The notes: generated from the sequence alone by a model not told the origin. A stretch of 64,000 nt of DNA from Lachnospiraceae bacterium (GCA_902363665.1 CABJAW010000016.1:1-64000), one strand, 5' to 3'. Counted from the first letter of the stretch, positions 1 to 8,699 are shown. Numbers and translations are program-made.

Positions 1-2
1 GC

Positions 3-89
3 AGTACAGATTTTTTAGCTGATCTCCTGCCCTGGTCAGAAAAGCTGCCGGAATACATCAGAAAGCCAAAGAAAGCCAGTGAAAAATGA
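3..89 (+). mobile_element. IS66-family transposase (TnpC), C-terminal end only
   Basis: The only open frame at the left edge encodes about 28 residues ending in a TGA at 87-89. It contains LLPWSEKLPEYIRKPKK, which resembles the extreme C-terminus of IS66-family TnpC transposases (a LLPWS..LPE pattern). The rest of the transposase lies outside the window. A 7-bp GC-rich stem (92-98 with 104-110) follows the stop. Whether the element is complete or active cannot be judged from here. Confidence 0.6.
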
Positions 90-145
90 CACGGCCGCCA
101 GGAGCGGCCGGATATTTATCAAGGTACTTGTGGTTTGGCGTTTAC
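90..145. mobile_element. Probable right end (terminal inverted repeat) of the IS66 element
   Basis: Downstream of the TnpC stop the sequence ends in GGTTTGGCGTTTAC at 132-145. On the other strand this begins GTAAACGCCAAACC, and IS66-family elements typically start with GTAA. Base 145 is therefore the likely boundary, and the sequence beyond it changes to AT-rich coding sequence. The left end and the expected 8-bp target duplication cannot be checked here. Confidence 0.5.
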
Positions 146-455
146 ACAAAAACAGAGGGACAATGTAGTTATAATGTCTTTTAATAGACTGCATGCGATG
201 AGTGGGTATCAGCAGTTTACATGTTCTGAAGTGTCACGGGGAAAGTATAACATATTACATATCCCACCTACTTTTAGATATAGAGCAGACCGAGTTGAAA
301 TATTAGCAAAGTATGAAAACTTTGAAAAAGCAATTGATTCCATGGAAAAAACATCAAGTGAGAGAAAAGAGTTTTTACATAAACGATTTTCATATTGGAT
401 TGCTAATGAAAAATCAATTATGAAAGGAATGCTTATATCAGGAGAAGGTGAATGA
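146..455 (+). pseudogene. 3' part of an unknown gene cut by the IS66 element
   Basis: An open frame enters directly from the IS end and runs about 103 codons to TGA at 453-455. The only upstream start is a TTG at 135 inside the IS terminal repeat, so the natural 5' end appears to have been removed by the insertion. The predicted polypeptide is basic and lacks membrane segments; it contains NILHIPPTFRYRADRVEIL. I do not recognise the family. Codon usage is AT-rich like the downstream cassette. The remnant might still be translated from the TTG, but it is best read as a truncated gene. Confidence 0.5.
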
Positions 456-456
456 C

Positions 457-594
457 ATGCATAATATTAATATAAAGCTAACCTGGAAATATGATGTGGC
501 TAATCCAGTTGGATATTTGCTTGGAAAATGTTTCATAAATTTGCACCGAAATTATGTAGTCAGTAGAAAACAGGCATATTTCCACACGTTGTAG
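457..594 (+). CDS. Small 45-residue ORF, unknown
   Basis: ATG at 457 follows the preceding stop by one base and is preceded by a good ribosome-binding site (GGAGAAGG, 441-448). The ORF encodes 45 residues, starts MHNINIKLTWKYDVANP and ends in TAG at 592-594. The close spacing suggests it was the next gene of the operon truncated by the IS element. No recognisable domain; it may itself be a truncated 5' fragment because the sequence beyond it is decayed. Confidence 0.35.
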   Translation: MHNINIKLTWKYDVANPVGYLLGKCFINLHRNYVVSRKQAYFHTL

Positions 595-1062
595 AAAAAA
601 TGAAAAATGTTATTATATGATTAAAATAGCATGCTCTTATGAAAATGTCTGAGGATCATCTGGACGATGGGAGCAAAAAAGTTTATACTATGAGGAAAAG
701 GGAGATAAAAGGGAATGATGTCACAGGATGATTGGAAGTAAACGCAAATTAGCGAGTACCTGTTCAAAATCCTTAAATATGAGATAATAGACCCATCACT
801 ACAAAGTCCAAATAGTTTAGTACTTAACCTTTTAGACTTTGCTATAGGATAAAGAGGCTGTAGTACAGAATTTCCGGAGGCTGATTGAAGATGAAATTTA
901 TGAGGAAGAATTGTATAAAGATGTGAAATAGGAAATACGGATAGATAGAATAGTGGGGGAAGATATCCCTGTGATAAGTCACCAGGCATAAAGAAGAATG
1001 ATTGGATATTTGTATCTGCCTCATCTCTAATTATTTCTACTAGATTAAGAGATGATTATGGG
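595..1062. other. Decayed, AT-rich sequence without an intact gene
   Basis: No convincing gene is seen on either strand. Two plus-strand stretches look like eroded coding sequence. About 721-850 reads protein-like (for example ISEYLFKILKYEIIDPSLQ) but is interrupted by TAA codons. About 870-1030 reads VVQNFRRLIEDEIYEEELY in another frame and is broken by TAG and TAA. The minus-strand ORFs here have no ribosome-binding site and look like chance. I interpret the stretch as a pseudogene remnant between the IS junction and the next cassette. Confidence 0.4.
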
Positions 1063-2247
1063 ATGAGTGAAATATCTGATACTATGGAATATACATATAT
1101 GAAAAATTTAGATATGTTATTTAAGAGAAATGATATGATACCGCGAAAGAATAGTTTTTGTCAAAAGCGTATTATATTTAGAAATACAAAGACAGAATTT
1201 AACGGAGATATTATTCGAAATATAATAGGGTTTATAAAGTACATACACAATAAATACCCGGCACAGAAGATCCCTATAGAATTTCATCTTGGAAATATTT
1301 ATGTTGCAGATAAATTGACATACATTATATTTGAGTGTATTTGCTATTATCTCATTTATAATTGTGGGCATCACGTGGAAATTTATCTGAAGCCGGAGGA
1401 GGACATTCTTACATATGGAATAAATTCATCGGCATTAAAATTATTAAATTCTACTGATAAAGAAAATATCAGAAAATTTCAAAAGAAATTTAGACAGGAA
1501 ATTCATATGAATCATTTTAGAAAATTAATTTCTGGTCAAGATAAACAAACCACAAATTATGTTGGAAATCTCATGCAGGATATTGACAATTTTTTGAAGT
1601 TTTTTGGTATATTGGAAGAATATAGGGATCAAATTACGGAGGTTATAGGAGAATTGGTTGGCAATGCATGTGAACATGGAAATACAGACTGTCTTCTTGA
1701 TATAGATGTGTCACCGGATCATGCTAAGCTGGAAGATGGCGAACAATTAGATGGAAAGTTCTATGGAATTAATATTGCAATTTTGGATTTTTCTGAAGAA
1801 CTGTTAGGGACAGGAATATCAGAAAAAATTCAAACAAAAAATTTTGGCTCTGAAAGATATGAAGCACTTGATAGAGCCTTGGAATTTCATAAAAATTATT
1901 TTAATGAAGACTATACATATGAGGACTTCTGCAATATTGCAGCATTACAAGACAAAATTTCTGGACGCCAGGAATATAATTTACAAGGGGGAACAGGACT
2001 GACAAAATTGATTTATGCATTGCAGAGTAAATCAGATATGGACAAGTGCTATGTTTTAAGTGGAGAACATTGTGTATTGTTTCAAAAAGATTTATTACAG
2101 TATGACGAAAAAAGGTGGCTTGGCTTTAATGCAGAAAGCGACTTTTTTAATCATTTACCGGATTTAAGTGTTTTTTCAAGGTGTCAAATATTTTTTCCTG
2201 GAACTGCATATAATTTGAATTTTGTAATGAGAAGAGAGGATGATTAA
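1063..2247 (+). CDS. GHKL-type ATP-binding protein of a putative three-gene cassette
   Basis: This 394-residue soluble protein has the ordered motifs of a GHKL (histidine kinase/anti-sigma-type) ATPase fold in its second half. The N box is EVIGELVGNACEHG (about 193-206), a degenerate G1 box is ILDFSEELLGTGI (about 240-252), and a glycine-rich lid is QGGTGLTKL (about 308-316). The first 190 residues match nothing I recognise. There is no phospho-acceptor His domain and no membrane segment, so it is closer to an anti-sigma or partner-switch kinase than to a sensor kinase. The stop overlaps the start of the STAS-like gene, indicating translational coupling. GC content is far below that of the core genes in the window, which suggests acquisition by transfer. 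The ATPase-fold assignment is fairly safe; the biological role is unknown. Confidence 0.7.
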   Translation: MSEISDTMEYTYMKNLDMLFKRNDMIPRKNSFCQKRIIFRNTKTEFNGDIIRNIIGFIKYIHNKYPAQKIPIEFHLGNIYVADKLTYIIFECICYYLIYNCGHHVEIYLKPEEDILTYGINSSALKLLNSTDKENIRKFQKKFRQEIHMNHFRKLISGQDKQTTNYVGNLMQDIDNFLKFFGILEEYRDQITEVIGELVGNACEHGNTDCLLDIDVSPDHAKLEDGEQLDGKFYGINIAILDFSEELLGTGISEKIQTKNFGSERYEALDRALEFHKNYFNEDYTYEDFCNIAALQDKISGRQEYNLQGGTGLTKLIYALQSKSDMDKCYVLSGEHCVLFQKDLLQYDEKRWLGFNAESDFFNHLPDLSVFSRCQIFFPGTAYNLNFVMRREDD

Positions 2248-2533
2248 CAGAATGAATAAGGTTGAATTAGTTTTTAATAAGGCAGAAACCAGACTGGCAG
2301 GATTTCCATATGGAAGAGATGTATATATGAAACAAGTAAATGGTAAGGTGGATTTGTCAGGACAAATAGAGATAGTATTTCCAAAACAAATTGAGAAAGT
2401 AGCCTCATCTTTTGTGCAGGGTTTTTTTTCAGAATTGGTCTCAAAAATTGGTTATATAGGTATAGATCAAAAAGTTACTATTGTCTCTTCGTCAAGTAGA
2501 TTATCCGATACAATAAGAAAAAATATTTATTAA
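2240..2533 (+). CDS. STAS-like domain protein (DUF4325 type)
   Basis: A 97-residue protein whose second half (VFPKQIEKVASSFVQGFFSE, about residues 45-64) resembles the STAS-like DUF4325 family. Its ATG at 2240 lies inside the end of the ATPase gene (8-base overlap); an internal ATG at 2252 is an alternative. In classical partner switching, a GHKL kinase phosphorylates a STAS protein to release or capture a third partner. The adjacency here suggests, but does not prove, a similar relationship. No catalytic motif is visible. Confidence 0.6.
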   Translation: MINRMNKVELVFNKAETRLAGFPYGRDVYMKQVNGKVDLSGQIEIVFPKQIEKVASSFVQGFFSELVSKIGYIGIDQKVTIVSSSSRLSDTIRKNIY

Positions 2534-2550
2534 ACTGGAGTATGCATAAG

Positions 2551-3054
2551 ATGAATAGAATTGGAATGTTACTTTCGAGACCAATAAATGTTAAATTAGT
2601 TGACACAGCAGTATTAACGCCAGAATTAATCCTGTCTATTGTTGCAATTTTAATTTCTGTAGCTGCAATTGTGATTGAATGGGTAGAAGCAAAGCAAAAT
2701 ATCCGTATCGGGTTAGAAGCGGATTATTTCTCAAAAATATATCAGGAATATTTAATGAAAAAATTGCCGGAAGCGCGACGGTTAATACGACTCAATAATG
2801 ATGGTAAATTATGCGATACTGATAGTTTGATTGATGAGTTAAATAATATGCGCAGGGATTCTTTATTCTTTAAATATCATGATAAAATATTCTATGAAAA
2901 TATACGTAGCAAACTACAGAACTTAGAAGATAAGCTGACTAAAAAATCAGATGTCATGGATGGAGATGAATATGCAGAATTTATATCTGAATTGAACGAA
3001 GATCTTGGCGATATCTATGTTACGATAAATAATAAATATATGGGGAAAAAGTAG
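2551..3054 (+). CDS. Small single-span membrane protein with cytoplasmic helical domain
   Basis: The protein is about 167 residues from ATG 2551; an ATG at 2542 is only two bases from the GGAG and is less likely. One hydrophobic span occurs near the N-terminus (ILSIVAILISVAAIVIEW), followed by a charged, mostly helical region of about 125 residues. I do not recognise a named family. It follows the STAS-like gene by 17 bases and is likely co-transcribed. A membrane protein at the end of a sensor/switch pair could be the effector or the signal receiver; that is inference. Confidence 0.5.
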   Translation: MNRIGMLLSRPINVKLVDTAVLTPELILSIVAILISVAAIVIEWVEAKQNIRIGLEADYFSKIYQEYLMKKLPEARRLIRLNNDGKLCDTDSLIDELNNMRRDSLFFKYHDKIFYENIRSKLQNLEDKLTKKSDVMDGDEYAEFISELNEDLGDIYVTINNKYMGKK

Positions 3055-3110
3055 TTTATGAGAAAGTAGCAAAAGCGGGGTTATTGAAAGGAAGTCAAAT
3101 GGGGGAAAAG

Positions 3111-3488
3111 ATGAAAATAAAAGTTAAATTATTGTGTATATTGATTTGTGTCTGCATGTTTAATAAAAGTATAGTATATGCCGAGATGGAATGGTATAAT
3201 CAGGAGAATATTGAAGAAATCTGTACACTTTATAATCAGAACAAAATTTATTTAGATATTTTAAAGAAAAAAGAGAGAAGTGTAGCAATTATTGTGTCAA
3301 GAAAAGGAGCAGATGAAAATGCACTTGCGGCAGCAAAAGGATGTTTACGGGAAAGTGGTAAGTTGATTTTATGTTTGTCAGATGAGGATTTAAAGGAATT
3401 GCTCAGAATTAAAGAAAAAGACGAGCAGCCTACAGCGGAGTTTTTTGAGGCAATGTTAGATGACCTGCTGATACATTTGGAAAAATAA
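3111..3488 (+). CDS. Composite ORF: signal peptide plus nuclease-like C-terminal tail
   Basis: The ATG at 3111 gives about 125 residues; an upstream start at 3084 is possible, but a GGGGGAAAAG stretch precedes 3111. The N-terminus is a good signal peptide (hydrophobic LLCILICVCMFN, then AEME). From about residue 50 on, the sequence changes character. KLILCLSDEDLKELL followed by an acidic helical tail resembles the C-terminal end of Mrr/PD-(D/E)XK-type restriction endonuclease-like proteins, which are cytoplasmic. A secreted start joined to such a tail suggests a deletion-generated fusion. This family resemblance is from memory and weak. Confidence 0.35.
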   Translation: MKIKVKLLCILICVCMFNKSIVYAEMEWYNQENIEEICTLYNQNKIYLDILKKKERSVAIIVSRKGADENALAAAKGCLRESGKLILCLSDEDLKELLRIKEKDEQPTAEFFEAMLDDLLIHLEK

Positions 3489-3514
3489 ATGGAGGCGATA
3501 AAACGCTAAAATAA

Positions 3515-3561
3515 CGGCCTGCCCTTACCGCCGCACGCAGTAAAAGCAGGCCGCATTTTTT
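3515..3561 (+). terminator. Intrinsic terminator after the accessory cassette
   Basis: An 8-bp GC-rich stem CGGCCTGC (3515-3522) pairs with GCAGGCCG (3546-3553) around a long loop, followed by CATTTTTTC. The T-run is on the plus strand, so it ends the plus-strand genes. It lies only a few bases from the 3' end of the convergent epimerase gene. Confidence 0.6.
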
Positions 3562-3566
3562 CATAC

Positions 3567-4652
3567 TCACACCTGATAAAATTCCTTGTACCACTGTGCA
3601 AACCGTCTCAAGCCCGTACGAAGGCTGGTGTTCGGTTTGAAGCCGTAATCGCGTTCCAGAGCGCTGGTGTCGGCGAAGGTAACCGGTACATCGCCTGGCT
3701 GCATGGCAACGAGCTGCTTGTGGGATTCGAAATCATAGTCTGCAGGAAGTACTTCTGCGCGCAATAATTCTTCCTGCAAGATAGTGACAAAGTCCAGAAG
3801 ATTTTCGGGATTGCTGTTTCCGATGTTGTAGACGGCGTATGGCGGAATTGGCAGTCCGTCTTCGCCGTTTTTCTTCTCCGGGGCGCCCTGCATTACGCGT
3901 TTTACGCCTTCTACGATGTCATCAATGTAAGTGAAGTCGCGCTTGCAGTTACCGTAGTTGAAGATTTGAATGGTGTCACCTTTGATCAGCTTGTTGGTGA
4001 ATCCAAAATAAGCCATATCTGGTCTTCCTGCTGGTCCGTATACTGTGAAGAAACGAAGTCCAGTTGATGGGATATTGTATAGCTTGCTATAGGCATGCGC
4101 CATCAGTTCATTTGATTTTTTCGTTGCAGCATATAATGATACCGGATTGTCTACTTTGTCTTCTGTGCTGTAAGGCACTTTTTTGTTTGTACCGTATACA
4201 GAAGAGGAAGATGCATATACAAGATGATCTACTCCTTTGCATCCATTGTCATAGGAATGACGGCAGGCTTCCAGAATGTTATAAAAGCCAATCATATTGG
4301 ACTGGATATAAGCATCTGGATTTGTGATAGAGTAACGCACACCGGCCTGAGCACCTAAATTTACAACGATATCCGGTTTATACTCGGCAAAGATTTTGTC
4401 GATAACTGTTTTATCAGCAAGATCATCTTTATAGAAAACATAGGTAGAGTCAGAATGCTCAGATACACATTTTTTGATTTCCTGTAAACGCCATTCTTTA
4501 ATATTTACATCATAGTAATCATTCATATTATCAAGACCAATAATATTGATTGGTGATTGTGTTCTTAAAAGTTCAAGGACGAGGTTACTGCCGATAAATC
4601 CGGCAGAACCTGTAACAAATATTGTTTTATTCTTTAAATCTATATGATTCAT
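3567..4652 (-). CDS. UDP-glucuronate 4-epimerase (NAD-dependent SDR)
   Basis: This 361-residue extended short-chain dehydrogenase/reductase has the N-terminal NAD-binding motif VTGSAGFIGSNL (about 13-24), the GAQAGVRYS segment typical of UDP-glucuronate epimerases, and a YxxxK catalytic pair (YAATKKSNE). It should interconvert UDP-glucuronate and UDP-galacturonate for surface polysaccharide. It sits 16 bases downstream of UDP-glucose dehydrogenase, which makes its substrate. The start is supported by a GGAG upstream (minus strand). Its last 13 codons recur as a near-copy at 11412-11453. The uronate assignment over plain GalE rests on the AQAGVRYS motif and the neighbour. Confidence 0.85.
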   Translation of the reverse strand: MNHIDLKNKTIFVTGSAGFIGSNLVLELLRTQSPINIIGLDNMNDYYDVNIKEWRLQEIKKCVSEHSDSTYVFYKDDLADKTVIDKIFAEYKPDIVVNLGAQAGVRYSITNPDAYIQSNMIGFYNILEACRHSYDNGCKGVDHLVYASSSSVYGTNKKVPYSTEDKVDNPVSLYAATKKSNELMAHAYSKLYNIPSTGLRFFTVYGPAGRPDMAYFGFTNKLIKGDTIQIFNYGNCKRDFTYIDDIVEGVKRVMQGAPEKKNGEDGLPIPPYAVYNIGNSNPENLLDFVTILQEELLRAEVLPADYDFESHKQLVAMQPGDVPVTFADTSALERDYGFKPNTSLRTGLRRFAQWYKEFYQV

Positions 4653-4668
4653 AGTATTTTTCTCCGTT

Positions 4669-6141
4669 TTAATCTCTTTTGAAAATATCTCTTGTATAGA
4701 CTTTGTCTTTTACATCGTCAAGGCAGGAATCATATCTGTTTGCAATGATAGCCTGGCTTTTCTTTTTGAATTTCTTCAGATCATTGATTACCTCTGAACC
4801 ATAGAATGTTTCTCCATTCTCCAAAGTTGGCTCATAAATGATAACTTTAGCGCCCTTTGCTTTAATTCTCTTCATAACACCCTGGATAGAAGACTGACGG
4901 AAGTTATCAGAATTGCTCTTCATAGTCAGACGGTATACACCAATGACTTTTTCGCCTTCTTTGCTTGGATCCCATGAACTATTAGCTTCATATGCACCAG
5001 CCAGTTCGAGTACCTTATCTGCAATATAATCTTTTCTGGTTCTATTGCTTTCTACAATAGCAGAAATCATATTCTGCGGCACATCATTGAAGTTTGCCAG
5101 GAGCTGTTTGGTGTCCTTTGGCAGACAATATCCACCATATCCAAAACTTGGATTGTTGTAGTGCGTTCCAATACGTGGGTCCAGACACACACCGTTGATA
5201 ATTTCTTTGGTATTCAGACCTTTGCTCTCGGCATAAGTATCAAGTTCGTTGAAATAGGATACACGGAGTGCGAGATAGGTATTGGCAAAGAGTTTGACAG
5301 CTTCTGCTTCTGTAAATCCCATGAAAAGTGTATCAATTTTTTCTTTAATGGCTCCCTGCTGAAGAAGTTTAGCAAAAGTCTCTGCTTTTTCTCTGGATTC
5401 ATCATCACAGGAGACAATGATTCTGGATGGATACAGGTTATCATACAGTGCTTTGGATTCACGCAGGAATTCCGGGCTGAAGATAATGTTCTTGGTATTG
5501 TATTTTTTTCTTACGGATTCAGTATATCCGACTGGGATTGTAGATTTGATGATCATTGTCGCATCTGGATTTACTTTTAATACAAGCTCGATAACAGCCT
5601 CTACTGCAGAACAGTCAAAGAAGTTTTTCTTGCTGTCGTAGTTAGTAGGAGCGGCGATAACAACAAAATCTGCATTTTTATAAGCGGTTTCACCGTCCAG
5701 AGTTGCAGTCAGATCGAGCATCTTTTCTGCAAGGTATTTTTCGATATATTCATCCTGAATCGGAGATTTCCGGTTGTTGATCAGTTCAACTTTTTCCGGA
5801 ATAATATCCACTGCAGTGACATGGTTATGCTGGGAAAGAAGCGTTGCTATAGATAATCCGACATACCCGGTACCTGCAACTGCAATGTTATATTTCTTTC
5901 CAACAACAGGTTTCTGTACGGTAGGTTTGTCGTCTTCGAATAAATCAACAACTTCAAAATCAAGAATCTCAGCAATGGACTGAAGCTGTTCGATGGAAGG
6001 TGTGTAGTCGCAACTTTCCAGACGGCTGATCATACCTCTGTTGATGCCGGTTTTTTCTGCGAGCTGTACCTGAGTAATTTTTAATTCTTTTCTTTTGCTG
6101 ATAACCGTATCAGCCATCTTTGATATAGATAGTTTTTTCAT
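4669..6141 (-). CDS. ugd: UDP-glucose 6-dehydrogenase with fused N-terminal HTH domain
   Basis: The protein has 490 residues from the ATG at 6141, where GGAG precedes the start; the longer frame upstream has no ribosome-binding site. Residues about 8-65 form an XRE/Cro-type helix-turn-helix ([20 protein letters not shown]), unusual for this enzyme. The rest is the UDP-glucose/GDP-mannose dehydrogenase family: Rossmann motif [10 protein letters not shown] (about 87-96), the conserved [11 protein letters not shown] segment, and catalytic Cys in [12 protein letters not shown] (about residue 340). The reaction oxidises UDP-glucose to UDP-glucuronate with two NAD+. It is first in a two-gene operon with the 4-epimerase. 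The HTH may let the enzyme bind DNA, perhaps its own promoter, or may only serve in oligomerisation. Confidence 0.9.
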   Translation of the reverse strand: MKKLSISKMADTVISKRKELKITQVQLAEKTGINRGMISRLESCDYTPSIEQLQSIAEILDFEVVDLFEDDKPTVQKPVVGKKYNIAVAGTGYVGLSIATLLSQHNHVTAVDIIPEKVELINNRKSPIQDEYIEKYLAEKMLDLTATLDGETAYKNADFVVIAAPTNYDSKKNFFDCSAVEAVIELVLKVNPDATMIIKSTIPVGYTESVRKKYNTKNIIFSPEFLRESKALYDNLYPSRIIVSCDDESREKAETFAKLLQQGAIKEKIDTLFMGFTEAEAVKLFANTYLALRVSYFNELDTYAESKGLNTKEIINGVCLDPRIGTHYNNPSFGYGGYCLPKDTKQLLANFNDVPQNMISAIVESNRTRKDYIADKVLELAGAYEANSSWDPSKEGEKVIGVYRLTMKSNSDNFRQSSIQGVMKRIKAKGAKVIIYEPTLENGETFYGSEVINDLKKFKKKSQAIIANRYDSCLDDVKDKVYTRDIFKRD

Positions 6142-6204
6142 GCTTTTTCTCCAAAATGTTATTTTTATTGCACGTTTGATGTCATTATTATTAAGTCTAT
6201 TGGA

Positions 6205-6233
6205 ATGATAACGCTTGAACAGAGGAATGTCAA
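6205..6233 (-). promoter_or_regulatory. Promoter of the ugd-epimerase operon
   Basis: On the minus strand, TTGACA (plus-strand 6228-6233) and TATCAT (6205-6210) are separated by 17 bp. This puts transcription start about 60 bases upstream of the ugd ATG at 6141. Confidence 0.6.
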
Positions 6234-6656
6234 TAATAAAAACAATAAAGCTGAAAAATATTGTGCTATTCAAAGTAAAATGATATTTGAAATGACAGAC
6301 AGAGATATCACACAAACATATGTTTGCATGACATTATAATTACAACAGATATGATTTGAGTGGTCAGAATCATGGGATATAGTAAACATGAATTTCTGTA
6401 TCATTATTTTAACATGGTAGATAGTAATCCTCAATACCCGAATTTTGAAATGCCAAATACCGATGAAACATAACAGTATCGCAACCATTATTGACACAGA
6501 ACTATAAAGAAGCAATTCTCTCAAAGGCCCTGGGAGAGATCCGTGGAGTGGTTTGATATTGTGAAAAGCGGCTCTTAAAGGTCAACAATAAGTTTTATAT
6601 GGGCTACAATAGCGACAATTCGGCTTATATTACTTGACTTTGAAAGTTATCTGATT
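6234..6656. other. Intergenic stretch without a supported gene
   Basis: This AT-rich region lies between divergent genes. A short plus-strand frame starting ATGGGATATAGTAAACATG near 6372 gives about 33 protein-like residues and ends in TAA, without a ribosome-binding site. It may be a remnant. The long minus-strand frame here has no start signal. Nothing else is recognisable apart from the promoters listed separately. Confidence 0.4.
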
Positions 6657-6705
6657 TATTATACTCGTAAGAAAGTAACTTACGAGTTACTAACTCATGA
6701 GTATA
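6634..6705 (+). promoter_or_regulatory. Promoter and palindromic operator of the DUF234-type ATPase
   Basis: TTGACT (6634-6639) and TATTAT (6657-6662) are separated by 17 bp. Immediately downstream a perfect 9-bp inverted repeat, ACTCGTAAG (6663-6671) and CTTACGAGT (6679-6687), is followed by a second perfect palindrome ACTCATGAGT (6693-6702). The outer TATACTC and GAGTATA (6660-6666, 6699-6705) also match as inverted repeats. The placement over the start site is what a repressor operator looks like; the regulator is not identified. Confidence 0.65.
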
Positions 6706-6723
6706 ATTATTGGAGGCGAGCGA

Positions 6724-8121
6724 ATGAGTCAATTTTATTGCCGTGAGGCTGAGCTTCGGAAGCTGAACAAACGGTACGCAGGCGATAAGTTTGAGTGTAT
6801 TGTCATCTACGGCAGACGGCGTGTTGGTAAAACGGCACTGATTAATGAGTTCTGTAAGGATAAACCTACCATTTTCTTTTCTGCGTTGAACACGACAGGA
6901 AAGGAAAATCTGGAAGCTCTCTCAAAGTCAATCATGAGTTTTGAACGGCCGGATATGGAGTCTGCGCCGGAGTTCAGGTCTTATGATGCTGCCTTGGATG
7001 AGTTGACAGCACTTTCAAAGGAAAAAAGGATTGTTTTTGTTATTGACGAGTATCCGTATCTTGCGAAAGCAAAGCCAGCCATTTCAGCGATGCTGCAGCA
7101 CATCATCGACCACAAATGGACAGAGTCCAGGATGTACCTGATTCTTTGCGGTTCGTCTATGAGTTTTATGGAGAGTCAGGTGCTTGGGAAAGAAAGTCCG
7201 CTGTATGGCAGGCGAACAGGACAGTTCAAGATTGAACCGTTGGATTATAAGGAAACAGCTGTATTCCATCCGAATCTATCCGCGGAGGATAATTCTCTGA
7301 TTTATGGAATTACAGGAGGAGTGCCTCACTATATCAACAAGTTGGATGTGAGGGATAGTGTGGATGAGGCACTGTTGGATAATTTCTTTGATCGTTCCAG
7401 CTATCTGTATGAGGAGCCTGGAAACCTGCTGAAGCAGGAACTTCGGGAACCAGCCATTTATAATGCAATCATCAAAGCGATTGCGGAGGGGGCTTCCCGA
7501 ATGAACGATATCAAGCTGAAAGTCGGTGAGGAGAATTCAGTCGTGTCGAAGTATCTGAAAACGCTGATTGACCTTGGTATTGCCAAAAAGGAAACTCCGA
7601 TTACAGAAAAACCGGGTAAGAAAACGATTTACCTTCTGGCCGATAACTTCTTCCGATTCTGGTATCGGTTTGTGCCGATCAATATGAGTGCCATTGACTC
7701 CGGTAGAATTGCAAAGGTCTACTCACACGCTGTAAAGCAGTACCTTCCGGATTACATGGAGCTGATTTTTGAGAAGATGTGTCGTGATTATCTGCTTTAT
7801 TATTCGGATAGCCTTCCTATTGAACTGAGCGAAATCGGTCAGTGGTGGGGGACAGACCCGAAGAAGAAAAAGCAGATACAAATTGATATTGTCGGAACAC
7901 CTGTTTGGGGCAAGGACTATATCATCGGTTCGTGTAAGTACAGAAATGAGAAAATCGGTGTGGATGAACTTGATTTGATTCGGGATTACGCATTGGTTTT
8001 TGGAAAAGGCAATATTTACCATTACTATATCTTCTCAAAAGGCGGATTCACAGATGGACTTCTTCAAGCACAAGAGCGTGGTGAAGTTCAGCTGATAACG
8101 CTGGAAGATCTCTACAGGTAA
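6724..8121 (+). CDS. AAA/DUF234-type ATPase with C-terminal nuclease-like domain
   Basis: 465 residues from ATG 6724, chosen because GGAGGCG at 6712-6718 is well placed; the ATG at 6697 is too far upstream. The N-terminal P-loop NTPase has Walker [10 protein letters not shown] (about 29-37) and Walker [12 protein letters not shown] (about 104-114). A winged-helix region follows, and a C-terminal DUF234 domain carries a PD-(D/E)XK-like pattern (QIDIVG...[13 protein letters not shown]). This family ('archaeal ATPase') is widespread and often horizontally moved; its function is undetermined. The gene is monocistronic under a strong palindromic operator and lies directly against a broken glycogen phosphorylase gene, as expected for an insertion. 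Confidence 0.85.
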   Translation: MSQFYCREAELRKLNKRYAGDKFECIVIYGRRRVGKTALINEFCKDKPTIFFSALNTTGKENLEALSKSIMSFERPDMESAPEFRSYDAALDELTALSKEKRIVFVIDEYPYLAKAKPAISAMLQHIIDHKWTESRMYLILCGSSMSFMESQVLGKESPLYGRRTGQFKIEPLDYKETAVFHPNLSAEDNSLIYGITGGVPHYINKLDVRDSVDEALLDNFFDRSSYLYEEPGNLLKQELREPAIYNAIIKAIAEGASRMNDIKLKVGEENSVVSKYLKTLIDLGIAKKETPITEKPGKKTIYLLADNFFRFWYRFVPINMSAIDSGRIAKVYSHAVKQYLPDYMELIFEKMCRDYLLYYSDSLPIELSEIGQWWGTDPKKKKQIQIDIVGTPVWGKDYIIGSCKYRNEKIGVDELDLIRDYALVFGKGNIYHYYIFSKGGFTDGLLQAQERGEVQLITLEDLYR

Positions 8122-8566
8122 ACGGTACCCGATGCTTCCTTGGAGGCAAGGCTGATCTGCTCAGACAGATCACACGCCGGAATCAGCTTTTCTGCTGCCG
8201 TCACATTGTAATTCTCAACAAACACTACCTGCAGCCATGGGGAAACCTCTGGATCCTGTGCAATGACTCTGGATAAGGTAAGCAGTGCATGAATGAGCTG
8301 CGGCACAACTGCATCGAGATAGGAGCGCGGCCACTTTTCCAGGGCTTCCGCCAGAATCGTATGGTTGGTGTAAGCACAGGTCCTGGTGACGATCTCGACG
8401 GCTTCCTCAAATTCAATGCCTTTTTCGCCGAGCAGGCGGATCAGCTCCGGAATGACCATGCTCGGGTGGGTATCGTTGATCTGAATGGCAGCGTAATCCG
8501 CAAGATCATGGTAATTGCAGCCACGTGCGGCGCACTCTGTTAACAGAGAGTTCAAGGCGCATTTTG
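8122..8566 (-). pseudogene. Glycogen phosphorylase remnant, doubly truncated and internally deleted
   Basis: On the minus strand the frame reads clear glycogen/maltodextrin phosphorylase sequence, [20 protein letters not shown] and [17 protein letters not shown]. It then jumps directly to [17 protein letters not shown] and [11 protein letters not shown], which in intact enzymes lies roughly 200 residues further on. The N-terminal part, the middle and the PLP-lysine C-terminus are missing. One edge abuts the stop of the ATPase gene. The frame is open only because the deletion kept phase; there is no start or ribosome-binding site. Confidence 0.85.
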
Positions 8567-8699
8567 GTATGACACCGCGGGAATACCGCAGATGAGTGAT
8601 CAAAAAGATTCCGAAATTTGATCGGTTTAGAAAAGAAAGTCCATCAAAGCTACGCGCGTGTACGACGGTGCGGGAACTGGTGGGAGAGATTAAAAAAAC

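Noticed and set aside
621..1024. Minus-strand ORFs in the decayed region
   Set aside because: No ribosome-binding site, hydrophobic chance composition, overlapping each other; the region reads better as eroded plus-strand sequence.
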